Under the pieces are notes generated by a model. The model did not search any database. It was not told where the DNA came from and saw only the letters and a program-made list of their open reading frames with translations. Positions 7,412-15,415 of a DNA stretch of 64,000 nucleotides are shown piece by piece. The position numbers and the translations under genes are program-made. This stretch comes from Chlorobiaceae bacterium (GTDB taxonomy: Bacteria; Bacteroidota; Chlorobiia; Chlorobiales; Chlorobiaceae). The DNA is taken from the NCBI GenBank assembly GCA_012972825.1, contig JABDHL010000056.1, positions 1 to 64,000 of the forward strand, in the 5' to 3' direction. The stretch's first letter is position 1. The number at the start of each line of letters is the position of its first letter.

Positions 7412-7626
7412 TTATTATCAAGAAATACAAGGATAAAGTCTATCTATCTTCAGGGCTTATTCCATACATGTGCAAACAGGTCATAGAATCGGATAACAGC
7501 CCTGTAGGACATAAAGTCTTGTGTCTTGGTAATGGTCAACTGATTACCATACTCGAAAAGCTGCTAAAAAAAATGTTGTCGTTCACTTCAAGCCATAGGA
7601 AGGCTTTTGTGTTACAAGTAAACTGA
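7408..7626 (+). CDS. Hypothetical 72-residue ORF between ATPase and permease
   Basis: This ORF starts in a 4-base ATGA overlap with the ATPase and fills most of the 256-bp gap before the permease. There is no Shine-Dalgarno sequence beyond the coupling. The stretch GHKVLCLGNGQLITILEK resembles the first strand and glycine loop of a Rossmann fold. A second frame across an A-rich run (near 7563-7575) gives KAAKKNVVVHFKP-stop, which reads more like protein than the ORF's own tail. It could be a small real protein, or the debris of a frameshifted gene. I do not recognise a family. Confidence 0.3.
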   Translation: MIIIKKYKDKVYLSSGLIPYMCKQVIESDNSPVGHKVLCLGNGQLITILEKLLKKMLSFTSSHRKAFVLQVN

Positions 7627-7667
7627 GAAAAAGAGAAAACAAATCAGATCCTGATTTATTATACGGT

Positions 7668-8957
7668 ATGACCATTATAAAACTTATTAATATTGCACTA
7701 AGAAACCTTTTTCGCAATAGCCGAAGGACCCTTATTACTGTTCTGGTGTCTGCCTCTGGGTTTGCGGCATTAGCGATTATTGCCGGGTATATGGACTTTA
7801 CATTTTTTGGGCTCAGAGAAATGACCATTTGCGAAGGTTTTACTGCAAGTGGTGGTACTGGTCACCTCCAGATTTTCAAGCAAGATGCTTTACAAAAAGA
7901 GGAACGTTACCCTCTCGAATATGGTATTGAAGCCAACGATAAACTCCAGTCCACTATTGAATCGGCAGGAAATATATCCTTTACAATACCAAGGGTAGAG
8001 TTTAACGGACTTATTTCCAATGGAGAGAAGTCAATTTCATTTTTGGGAATGGGTGTTGACCCTGTAAAAGAATCAAAACTCATACAGTACTGGAATTCGC
8101 TTGACAACATGTCTGTTAAGGTTATTTTAAGCGATTCATCATACGTACAACTAAAAAAAACAGCACCCAACGGCGTTCTGCTTGGGGAAGAAATGGCAAA
8201 AGCCCTGAATGTTAAATCCGGGTCTGGTCTTATGCTGATGTCCACAACAGTTGATGGCGCTGTCAATGTCGTTGATGTTACAGTTGCAGGTATTGTCAGA
8301 AACACCATAAAATCGATAAGCCGTTACTATCTCCTAACCACTATTAAAACAGCCCAAAACCTGATGCAGACAGACAAAGTCTCTAAAATCGTTGTCGTAC
8401 TTAACAAAACAGAGAACACTGATCCTGTCAGGCCTCTATTGTCAAAAAGGCTCAACGGTTCAAGCGCAAAACCACTTTTTTCAGTTATACCATGGCATGA
8501 TCTTGCTGAATACTACAATTCCGTTATGGATGCTTACCGTATCATCTTCAGTTTTTCCGGTATTATCATTGTTGTAATTGTTTTTTTAAGCTGCACCAAT
8601 ACTATGCTGATGGCAACCATGGAAAGGGTAAAAGAAATTGGAACGCTCAAGGCAATCGGAATTTCAAACATCTGGATCATTCTTATGTTTCTTTTTGAAG
8701 GCTTTTTTATAGGACTTATAAGCGTTGTGGTTGGTATTGCTCTTAAATATATTTTTTCATGGATAATCAATAATTCAGGGTTTATGATGCCGCCACCTCC
8801 TGGTATGTCATTCCCATACCGACTCAATATATTTTCAGCGGTTGAATTCCTGCCCTGGATATCGCTCCTTGTCATTGTATCAACCACATTTTCAGGATTG
8901 CTGACGTTTGTTAAAATCAGAAAAATCTCAATTGTAAATTCATTAACCCATGTTTAA
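7668..8957 (+). CDS. FtsX/LolCE-type ABC transporter permease
   Basis: The 429-residue product has the MacB/LolC/LolE layout. One membrane segment lies near residues 18-42, after a basic ALRNLFRNSRRT motif. A large periplasmic domain follows to about residue 285, then three C-terminal membrane segments. The ERVKEIGTLKAIG motif of the FtsX domain lies after the second membrane segment, as in LolE and MacB. With the ATPase at 6701 it would form an exporter that pulls a lipid-linked substrate out of the inner membrane. It overlaps the LolA-like gene by 8 bases. Confidence 0.85.
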   Translation: MTIIKLINIALRNLFRNSRRTLITVLVSASGFAALAIIAGYMDFTFFGLREMTICEGFTASGGTGHLQIFKQDALQKEERYPLEYGIEANDKLQSTIESAGNISFTIPRVEFNGLISNGEKSISFLGMGVDPVKESKLIQYWNSLDNMSVKVILSDSSYVQLKKTAPNGVLLGEEMAKALNVKSGSGLMLMSTTVDGAVNVVDVTVAGIVRNTIKSISRYYLLTTIKTAQNLMQTDKVSKIVVVLNKTENTDPVRPLLSKRLNGSSAKPLFSVIPWHDLAEYYNSVMDAYRIIFSFSGIIIVVIVFLSCTNTMLMATMERVKEIGTLKAIGISNIWIILMFLFEGFFIGLISVVVGIALKYIFSWIINNSGFMMPPPPGMSFPYRLNIFSAVEFLPWISLLVIVSTTFSGLLTFVKIRKISIVNSLTHV

Positions 8958-9765
8958 ATATTTATTGCGGATTATTATTTCTGTTTTCCTGATGATGTTA
9001 CTTGTCGTAAGACAGGAATCTCGAGCAGCAGATACGTCATCCAATACCATAACAGATAAGTCAGACACAATAAAAGCCTCTGAAATCCTGAAAAAAGCTG
9101 ATGAGTTCAGATCGCCCTGGCCAAATTTCATCATGATTGCTCATCTTTCCTTTGAGAAATTGAATGAAGAAAAACAGGAGGTGTTCAGAGTATTTACCAG
9201 AGATTATTTCAAGAGTCTGGTAAGTTATATAGACCCGGCCAAAGAAAGGGGAAACATTCTCCTGATGGTTGACGATAATCTTTGGTATTATGTAAACAAA
9301 ACACAGTATCCTATAAGGATCACTCCTATCCAGAAGCTTTCAGGCGGAGCTTCATACGGAGATGTTACAAGACTTAGCTGGTCAAGGGATTATAACGCGA
9401 ATATGGTTGGAGAACAGACTGTGACAGTAAAGGAACAGAGCTATGAAACCTGGCTGCTGAAGCTTTTAGCCCGTTCAAATAGTGCAACATACCATGCTAT
9501 TGATCTTTATATAGAGAAAGGCACTGGTTACCCAAGAAAAGCAGAGCTCTATCTGCAGTCGGGAAAGAAAATGAAAACTTTATATTTTACTGCATACCAA
9601 ACAATGGCTGGCAGGATGATGAACACGAAGATCGAGTTTATTGATCATCTTAGTTCAGACAATGTGACCACCCTCACATTCAGCAAGGTGCAAGTCAAAA
9701 AATCACCCGATCGTTTTTTTCTTAAATCAAACCTGCCATCCCTTAACAGTGAGGTTGTTTATTAA
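8950..9765 (+). CDS. LolA-like periplasmic (outer-membrane lipoprotein-sorting) protein
   Basis: This 271-residue protein has an N-terminal signal segment (hydrophobic IIISVFLMMLLVV, then ESRAADTS). The body resembles the LolA-like 'outer membrane lipoprotein-sorting protein' group (PF17131-type): an initial ASEILKKADEFRSPWPNF helix, then strands such as SLVSYIDPAKERGNILLMVDDNLWYY, typical of the half-barrel that binds acyl chains. It overlaps the permease, so it is probably the periplasmic carrier for whatever that transporter releases. The family call is by eye. Confidence 0.72.
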   Translation: MFKYLLRIIISVFLMMLLVVRQESRAADTSSNTITDKSDTIKASEILKKADEFRSPWPNFIMIAHLSFEKLNEEKQEVFRVFTRDYFKSLVSYIDPAKERGNILLMVDDNLWYYVNKTQYPIRITPIQKLSGGASYGDVTRLSWSRDYNANMVGEQTVTVKEQSYETWLLKLLARSNSATYHAIDLYIEKGTGYPRKAELYLQSGKKMKTLYFTAYQTMAGRMMNTKIEFIDHLSSDNVTTLTFSKVQVKKSPDRFFLKSNLPSLNSEVVY

Positions 9766-9792
9766 GCAATAATTGAAACAAATAATACCGCC

Positions 9793-11157
9793 ATGTGCTC
9801 TCTTTTCATGCATGCTGCTTCATTCAAAAGTTGCAGGTGGAAACGTCTTGGAAAAGTCACAAAACCGTTTTTGTTTACCTTTTTCTTTTTGCTTGCAGTC
9901 GGAAGCTATTCGCACCTTCATGCTGAAGATGAAAGCAGTTCAAGCAGCTTCCCCCTTTCCGGTTCGTTTCGTCTCACTGGTGAGGGAGAAAAGAGCACAC
10001 TGAGCCATTCGCTGTTCAACCCCTCCAACTTGCTCATGCAGCCGGAAATTAGTGCCGAGGGCTTTCTAGTCGGCAACACCACCTACAAGGGATTGGGAGG
10101 AGTAGTTGAATCAGAGGTACGTCTCGGCTACGCATACATTAATAGAAAAGACCCATCCTTTTTTGAAAAGAAAATATCCGATGTCAAGATTAATCAGTTG
10201 TATTACCAGACAACGAGCGGCCTTTTTTCGTTTCAGCTGGGCAGAAAAAAAGTTCGCTGGGGTGTAGGTTACTCATACAGCCCTACTGACCTGATTACTC
10301 AGCTAAAAAATCCTGAGGATCCTGAAGACCGCCTGAACAAAATCAAAGGCACCGATATTCTCCAGCTATCCTATATTAAAAATAATAGCGAGCTTGATCT
10401 GGTTTATTTTCCTGTGTTAGAGTGGAACTCAAGTAATCCTTTCATAAACAGCAACAGATTCGGCTTCAGATGGTATCACCTTATAGATCCGTTTGATCTT
10501 TCATTTGTTGGAAAAGTTGAACAGCAGGGTAAATGGGCGTCTGGAGTTAACACATCAGTTGCCATAGGAAAGGCGATCGAACTCCATGCCGAATACCTGT
10601 ATTCTTCTCTTGTCAATACAAACTACCCTAATCCAAACCTCGACCCTTCAGAAACTGCTTATCCATTTTTTTTACCAACTGATAAAAAGGGTGCTAATGA
10701 CATTTTGCTTGGAGGTCAGGTTACGTTTTACGGAGACTGGAACCTGACTCTCGAATACCTTTTTCACGGTGCAGGATATTCATCTGAAGAATTTAATGCG
10801 TATATCAATCGTCTCATTAGTTTGAATAATCAGTTTGGCACTTATAACCAAATCCCAATAGTTGCAGGGCTTCAGGAATCAGCACTTAATTACTCTACAC
10901 CTCTGCGCCAACAATATCTCTTCAGCCGACTATATCATCCCAATCTGGTTCATGCAATATCCATTGAAATGTACAGTTTCTTGAGTCTTGCCGACAGAAG
11001 CGGTCTGTTTGTTATTAAACCAAAATATACCGGATCAAAAACGTATGAAGTATATTGCTTAATGGAAAAGTTCTGGGGGAAAAATGTTACGGAATTCGGT
11101 CTTATCCCGGATAGATTGAATGCCATTGTCGGTATTTCTTTGTTCCTTGACAGATAA
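9793..11157 (+). CDS. Outer-membrane beta-barrel protein of the export cluster
   Basis: The 454-residue product has an N-terminal extension and then a signal sequence (PFLFTFFFLLAVGSYSHLHA). The mature part is strand-rich with repeated aromatic turns (FQLGRKKVRWGVGYSYSP, DLTYFP-like strands, LTLEYLFHGAGY) and a C-terminal GISLFLDR strand. The resemblance is to DUF1302/porin-like barrels, with no certain family. It is the last gene of the run and would provide the outer-membrane end of the export route. The true start could be later than the ATG at 9793, because the first 25 residues look superfluous before the signal peptide. Confidence 0.6.
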   Translation: MCSLFMHAASFKSCRWKRLGKVTKPFLFTFFFLLAVGSYSHLHAEDESSSSSFPLSGSFRLTGEGEKSTLSHSLFNPSNLLMQPEISAEGFLVGNTTYKGLGGVVESEVRLGYAYINRKDPSFFEKKISDVKINQLYYQTTSGLFSFQLGRKKVRWGVGYSYSPTDLITQLKNPEDPEDRLNKIKGTDILQLSYIKNNSELDLVYFPVLEWNSSNPFINSNRFGFRWYHLIDPFDLSFVGKVEQQGKWASGVNTSVAIGKAIELHAEYLYSSLVNTNYPNPNLDPSETAYPFFLPTDKKGANDILLGGQVTFYGDWNLTLEYLFHGAGYSSEEFNAYINRLISLNNQFGTYNQIPIVAGLQESALNYSTPLRQQYLFSRLYHPNLVHAISIEMYSFLSLADRSGLFVIKPKYTGSKTYEVYCLMEKFWGKNVTEFGLIPDRLNAIVGISLFLDR

Positions 11158-11170
11158 TCAGTAAAATCAA

Positions 11171-11201
11171 CCCACCCAGACATATGTTTAATCTGGATGG
11201 G
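11171..11201. terminator. Hairpin between convergent genes
   Basis: CCCACCCAGA at 11171-11180 pairs with TCTGGATGGG at 11192-11201 with one mismatch. It lies between the end of the lipid/export cluster and the end of the minus-strand cytochrome gene, where a bidirectional terminator would be expected. There is no strong T-run on either side. Confidence 0.4.
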
Positions 11202-11226
11202 ATGAGAAGTTTGGATGCTGCATCTA

Positions 11227-12495
11227 TTAAAATGCACTGTAAAGGACAAGAGTTGTAAGATTTTTACCAACATCACTTGTATGGGTATCACCCGTATAGA
11301 AACTCTGGTTCAACTGAAGTTGGATATTTCTGGCTGGCATATAGGCCAAACCGAGAGTCACAGCATTATCAGAATCGGCTGAATCTAACCCTGTATTTGC
11401 TTTTCTGTATCCGGCACCGAGGGCAAGTTTATCAGGAATAACTCCAAGCATTCCTGAAACAGTCCAGACTTTTTTATCTCCAATGGTACTCGGATTGTAC
11501 GTATTAGGATCCAGCGGATTGGTAGTTTTTCCAGCTTTGCCATAGGTTGCATAGAGGCCTAATGGAAGGTTACCAATTTTTCCCTGACCTTGCATATCTA
11601 GAGCCCAGGCATTTGCATATTCATCTCTAGTAGTGAATGTTGATGTTGCATTGTCTACTATTTTGACTTTTGACTCTCCGGTCCATATCTGGAAACCGGC
11701 GCCAAGATCCCATTCGCCTGCTTTCGGCGTAACTACTGCCCTGATGTAATTCAACGGCTGTTTTATCCCGAAATTACCCTGGTTCATAATGTAAGGAGTG
11801 TAATTTATGTAGCCATACTTGTGGTAAACAACTAAAGCTACTCCTGAAGCCGCATGAGCTGTGCCCAAATATTGCTGTGCAGAAGTCTCTTCTGCATTTT
11901 CAAATGCACGTGCGAACTCCACTGCACCAGTATTTAACAATTCAAAACCATACGCAGGACCTTGTGCAGATGTTGTGAATGGAATAGCGCTCAGCGTGAA
12001 GTCATCAACTTTTGTCGAAATAGGCATCTTAAAGTCAGACAAAATCTTACCCGACGTCACATCATCAGGAACAACTGAAAGTCCTACTTGAAAGCCAATA
12101 TTCTTTGATACCCTTCCGCCTATAGTCAGAAACGCCTCATCCGGAAACGAGATATTGCCATAATTCGTTGGTCCGGCATCTACGGTATTTGCTGTACCAT
12201 TGGTTTTCTGATAGCGGAGCTTGCTGACAAATGAAGCATTCAGCGTCGATGGAAGTGAAAGGTTATCATCTTCAATTCGACCCTGTTTTCCAAGTCCTGA
12301 ATCAATATATCCATTAGCTTTAAAACTACGACCAAAAGCATTAAGCAAGGGAAATTGTTCGAAATGGCATGCAGCACAAGAAAATCCTGTTTGGCGTGCA
12401 TATACAGGTGTTGCCGATGCCTGTGGCACAAAAGATAAAAGTGGAGCCAATGCTCCCATAGAAATAAGAAACGTTCGCATTTTTTTCCCTTGCAT
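11227..12495 (-). CDS. Outer-membrane barrel-like protein with one c-type heme site
   Basis: The start at 12495 (AAGGA upstream) gives 422 residues with a signal peptide ending near QASA. Close to the mature N-terminus is a single CAACH heme-binding motif (C40, C43, H44) within YARQTGFSCAACHFEQFPLLNAFGR. This 'PVYARQTG-SC..CH....P-LNAFGR-FK--GY' pattern occurs in a family of heme-containing outer-membrane proteins in anaerobes. The remainder is strand-rich and porin-like (repeated LGAGFQIW, LGLAYMPARNIQLQLNQSFY). A role in electron transfer at the outer membrane is plausible but not shown. It lies downstream of the small cytochrome gene at 12596-12994 on the same strand, probably cotranscribed. 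Confidence 0.65.
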   Translation of the reverse strand: MQGKKMRTFLISMGALAPLLSFVPQASATPVYARQTGFSCAACHFEQFPLLNAFGRSFKANGYIDSGLGKQGRIEDDNLSLPSTLNASFVSKLRYQKTNGTANTVDAGPTNYGNISFPDEAFLTIGGRVSKNIGFQVGLSVVPDDVTSGKILSDFKMPISTKVDDFTLSAIPFTTSAQGPAYGFELLNTGAVEFARAFENAEETSAQQYLGTAHAASGVALVVYHKYGYINYTPYIMNQGNFGIKQPLNYIRAVVTPKAGEWDLGAGFQIWTGESKVKIVDNATSTFTTRDEYANAWALDMQGQGKIGNLPLGLYATYGKAGKTTNPLDPNTYNPSTIGDKKVWTVSGMLGVIPDKLALGAGYRKANTGLDSADSDNAVTLGLAYMPARNIQLQLNQSFYTGDTHTSDVGKNLTTLVLYSAF

Positions 12496-12595
12496 AATAA
12501 GAATCCTTTTTTTTTGATTTATTAATAACAGGATTAAATAAATAGTCACTTTAATTGAAATGCATAACATTGATAACATTACATATTTAATAAAT

Positions 12596-12994
12596 TCATG
12601 ATATCATATAAGCAACAATATTTTCTATATCGATATCACTGATTGATTCGTTACCCCCTTTGGGAGGCATCTTGTTAAAACCTGAAACGACGTTTTTAAC
12701 AATAGCTCCCCATCCTTTAGCAATGCGTGTTGTCCATAACTCTTTTTGCCCAGGTTTTGGAGCACCCAAAATACCATTATCATGACACCCTGAACAGCCT
12801 GCTGTTTCATATTTTTTCTTACCAACTGAAACATTATATTTTTTTTCGATCATAGTTTTAATATCGACTTCTTGACTATTGAGATGATATTTTTTATCCT
12901 GACTTTTATTTGTTTCATCCGCATAGACTTTTTGATTCCCGTTAAAAACAATTATAACAAGAATAAATAATATTGTTAAAATTTTTGATCTCAT
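12596..12994 (-). CDS. Small periplasmic cytochrome c (c5-like)
   Basis: A 132-residue protein with a signal peptide (MRSKILTILFILVIIVF, cleavage after YA). It has one heme c motif, CSGCH (C67, C70, H71), and a likely axial Met in FNKMPPKGG. The MPPKGG loop and the helix at the end (DIENIVAYMIS) are class I features seen in cytochrome c5 and c555-type proteins. It would be a soluble electron carrier in the periplasm. It is the first gene of the two-gene heme unit and is preceded by a 725-base regulatory-looking gap. Confidence 0.8.
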   Translation of the reverse strand: MRSKILTILFILVIIVFNGNQKVYADETNKSQDKKYHLNSQEVDIKTMIEKKYNVSVGKKKYETAGCSGCHDNGILGAPKPGQKELWTTRIAKGWGAIVKNVVSGFNKMPPKGGNESISDIDIENIVAYMIS

Positions 12995-13233
12995 AATTTA
13001 TCAAGATTTTAGAATCATTAATATTGAGTATCAATTTGTTAAACTTATCAAATAACCTGATCGTCATTTAAATAATCTGCCGTTACAAAAATAGTGCCAA
13101 ACTGCAACACACACAACATTCCAACACAATCCTGTAATCTGCAGAATATAAATATTAAGCTATCTAAATAAGAGTTTTATCAATACGTGCAATGATTAAG
13201 ATATAGTGCTTATGGAGGTATTAAAATATATTC

Positions 13234-13265
13234 TTCTTAAGAATACACTATCATTCCTTAAGAAA
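13234..13265. promoter_or_regulatory. Two CTTAAG-centred palindromes spaced 21 bp
   Basis: TTCTTAAGAA (13234-13243) and TCCTTAAGAAA (13255-13265) share the core CTTAAG. Their centres are 21 bases apart, two helical turns, so both faces would point the same way. This arrangement suits a pair of bound repressor or activator dimers. It lies about 240 bases upstream of the cytochrome start on the minus strand. Confidence 0.3.
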
Positions 13266-13268
13266 GCA

Positions 13269-13294
13269 TTAATGAAAGATTAAAATTTCATTAA
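13269..13294. repeat. Inverted repeat, 9-bp arms
   Basis: TTAATGAAA at 13269-13277 and TTTCATTAA at 13286-13294 are perfect inverted arms with an 8-base AT-rich loop. It follows the tandem CTTAAG palindromes directly. It may be an operator, or chance in AT-rich DNA. Confidence 0.25.
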
Positions 13295-13567
13295 AAATGT
13301 ATTATTAATAAATAATCATCGGAGCAAGGCTTCGAGGTATTAATTCATTTCATCGATTCTTTCACGAAAAAAAGCATCGGGGAGTATATCCCATAGAAAT
13401 TCAAATATGTGTCAGCTGACTCAGTCTATGAGGTTACCCGTCGTCAGGTTTTCCTTTCTGCAGCTTAACTTCCCCCAAAAAAAACTTTTAGTGTTCATCC
13501 GCTGCATGATGGAAGGCAAGCCGGGATACGGCTTATTTATAATTGAGGATGGTATCATATCAGAAAC

Positions 13568-13597
13568 CGGCCTGTGCTTCAGAAAAAGCGCAGGCCG
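13568..13597. terminator. GC-rich hairpin upstream of aroK
   Basis: CGGCCTGTGCTT (13568-13579) and AAGCGCAGGCCG (13586-13597) form a 12-bp stem with one G-T pair and a 6-base loop. The downstream T-run (TTTGGTTTTTTTAT near 13624) is too far for a classic terminator. It may end a plus-strand transcript that enters from the left, or act as an mRNA end-protecting element. Confidence 0.4.
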
Positions 13598-13720
13598 CTA
13601 GAAAATGATCGCAAAGAATGCTTTGTTTGGTTTTTTTATATATTTGCCACTAAACAGGAAACAGGGATGTGCAGATTTTGCTATCGCACTGAGGGATAAG
13701 TAAAGTTTTAACAGTCAACC

Positions 13721-14293
13721 GTGAAGAAGCATCATTCACTTATTTTTTTATCCGGGTTCAGCGGATCAGGTAAATCGACAATTGGTCCGTTGCTGGCTAA
13801 TTCGCTCGGCTATGAGTTTATTGACCTTGATCAGATGATTGAAAGGCAGGCTGGTAAAACTATTACCCTGATTTTTGCAGAAAATGGTGAGGAGTATTTC
13901 AGGAAGATTGAATTTCAGGCCCTTGAGGGAGTTATTGAACAGACCAACCTGGTGATTTCACTTGGTGGAGGTGTACTTCAATACGACCAATCTTATGAAC
14001 TTATCAAAGCATCAGGTACTCTGGTCTATCTGAAATCACCCGCCAGAACCCTTGCCAGAAGACTCTACAACAAAACAGATCGTCCACTGCTGAGGGGTGA
14101 AAAGGGACAAAAACTTTTACGTGAAGAGATTGAGGAAAAAATATCGACAATCCTTTCCAAACGTGAACCACGGTATGAAAGCGCTGACATAACTGTTCAG
14201 ACGGACATTCACCGCATTGGATCCACAGTGGAGGAGCTGACCCGGAAAATAGAACGGTATATACGAAAAGCATCATCCAGCTCAATGGATTAA
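13721..14293 (+). CDS. aroK: Shikimate kinase
   Basis: A 190-residue P-loop kinase beginning with GTG. The Walker A loop is GFSGSGKSTIG at residues 12-22, and the shikimate-binding region shows FIDLDQMIE and an R-K-E pattern in EYFRKIEFQAL. ISLGGGVLQ matches the conserved Gly-rich substrate loop, and the LID region shows KTDRPLLRG. It phosphorylates shikimate at the 3-hydroxyl in the chorismate pathway. It is followed after 18 bases by aroB, so the two form a shikimate pathway unit. Confidence 0.93.
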   Translation: MKKHHSLIFLSGFSGSGKSTIGPLLANSLGYEFIDLDQMIERQAGKTITLIFAENGEEYFRKIEFQALEGVIEQTNLVISLGGGVLQYDQSYELIKASGTLVYLKSPARTLARRLYNKTDRPLLRGEKGQKLLREEIEEKISTILSKREPRYESADITVQTDIHRIGSTVEELTRKIERYIRKASSSSMD

Positions 14294-14311
14294 ATAATAA
14301 AACGGGAAGAT

Positions 14312-15415
14312 GTGAGCACAATAATTATAGGAACACCTGTTACTGCCGGTCTTGGTGTATTGTTCAACACCCATAGCCTTTCAAAAAAAACCGTGGTGCT
14401 CTTTGATGAACACACCCGCAAGCTTTATGGTGACGAGCTTCTTAAAACGCTGCACCATCAAGGTTTTCAATTGAAAGAGCTGGTGGTGCCGGCACGGGAA
14501 GCCTCGAAAAGTTTCAGTGCCGCCTATCGGCTTTATGGCAGTATGATTGAGGCTGATGTCGATCGGAGCTGGAACCTCCTTGCAGTCGGGGGTGGTGTTG
14601 TGGGTGATCTCGGCGGATTTATAGCAGCAAGCTACTATCGAGGTATACCGGTGATCCAGCTTCCGACCACCCTGCTGGCTATGAGTGACAGCTCTATAGG
14701 CGGCAAGGTTGCCATTAATCACCCTCTCGGTAAAAATCTGATCGGGTTTTTCCATCTGCCGGAACTGGTGTTGATTGATCCGTCATATCTTATAACCCTG
14801 CCAAAGCGAGAAATCTATTCCGGTATGTCGGAAGTGGTCAAGTACGGCTTTATTATTGACCTGGATTTTCTTTCATTTCTTGACCTCCATTTCAAAGATA
14901 TTACCGAACTGAAGGAACCATGGCTGACTGAAGCAGTCAAAAAGAGCGCATACATTAAGAATGATGTAGTTACAAAGGATTTACGTGAACAGAATGGAGT
15001 GAGAGCAACTCTCAATTTCGGGCATACCTTTGCGCACGGGCTTGAAAAACTTGCAGAGTACCGTCACCTGCGTCACGGCGAGGCGGTCGCTATAGGCATG
15101 GTCTGCGCTCTCTTTTTATCACACAATCTGGGTTATCTTGACGGGATATCACTTGAGCGAGGGCTCTCCATTCTGAAGAAATTCCGTTTTCCAAAAGGAG
15201 TGCTCAAGCGCAGGTTTCTCGATATTGAGAGCGGACTTCTTCTTGAACACATGTTTTCTGACAAGAAAAAGCTGGATAAAAAGCTCCGCTTTGTGTTGTT
15301 GAAAACGTTGGGAGAGGCCTTTCTGCTTGAGGAAAATGTTGAAAACAAGGCTGTGCTTAACGCTATTGACGAAGCCCGGGCATTCTTCAGCGAAAAGAGT
15401 GTTCATTTAAGGTAA
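14312..15415 (+). CDS. aroB: 3-dehydroquinate synthase
   Basis: The 367-residue product starts with GTG. It has the NAD-binding AVGGGVVGDLGGFIAASYYRGI segment (GGGV..D..GF...), the substrate/metal region LPTTLLAMSDSSIGGKVAIN, and metal-ligand residues in SEVVKYGFI, FGHTFAHGLE and HGEAVAIGM. It cyclises DAHP to 3-dehydroquinate using NAD and a divalent metal. It ends in a 29-base convergent overlap with coaX. Confidence 0.95.
   Translation: MSTIIIGTPVTAGLGVLFNTHSLSKKTVVLFDEHTRKLYGDELLKTLHHQGFQLKELVVPAREASKSFSAAYRLYGSMIEADVDRSWNLLAVGGGVVGDLGGFIAASYYRGIPVIQLPTTLLAMSDSSIGGKVAINHPLGKNLIGFFHLPELVLIDPSYLITLPKREIYSGMSEVVKYGFIIDLDFLSFLDLHFKDITELKEPWLTEAVKKSAYIKNDVVTKDLREQNGVRATLNFGHTFAHGLEKLAEYRHLRHGEAVAIGMVCALFLSHNLGYLDGISLERGLSILKKFRFPKGVLKRRFLDIESGLLLEHMFSDKKKLDKKLRFVLLKTLGEAFLLEENVENKAVLNAIDEARAFFSEKSVHLR

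Larger units (their letters stand above)
12995..13720. other. 725-base gap between heme genes and aroK
   Basis: This AT-rich stretch contains no gene I can support. It holds tandem palindromes (13234-13265), a long inverted repeat (13269-13294) and a GC-rich hairpin (13568-13597). A plus-strand ORF at 13407-13601 was considered but looks non-coding. The minus-strand cytochrome promoter must lie near 13000-13250. Confidence 0.4.

Noticed and set aside
1988-11157. Calling the cluster an aryl polyene or flexirubin cluster
   Set aside because: The KS/CLF/ACP/DH/KR set is similar, but there is no starter-activating ligase, no aromatic ammonia-lyase, no MMPL exporter or acyltransferase, and there is a FabL-like enoyl reductase. 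The name would imply a product the sequence does not support.
13407-13601. 64-codon plus-strand ORF upstream of aroK
   Set aside because: It has no ribosome-binding site, its composition is not protein-like, and it runs into a GC-rich hairpin. Treated as non-coding.
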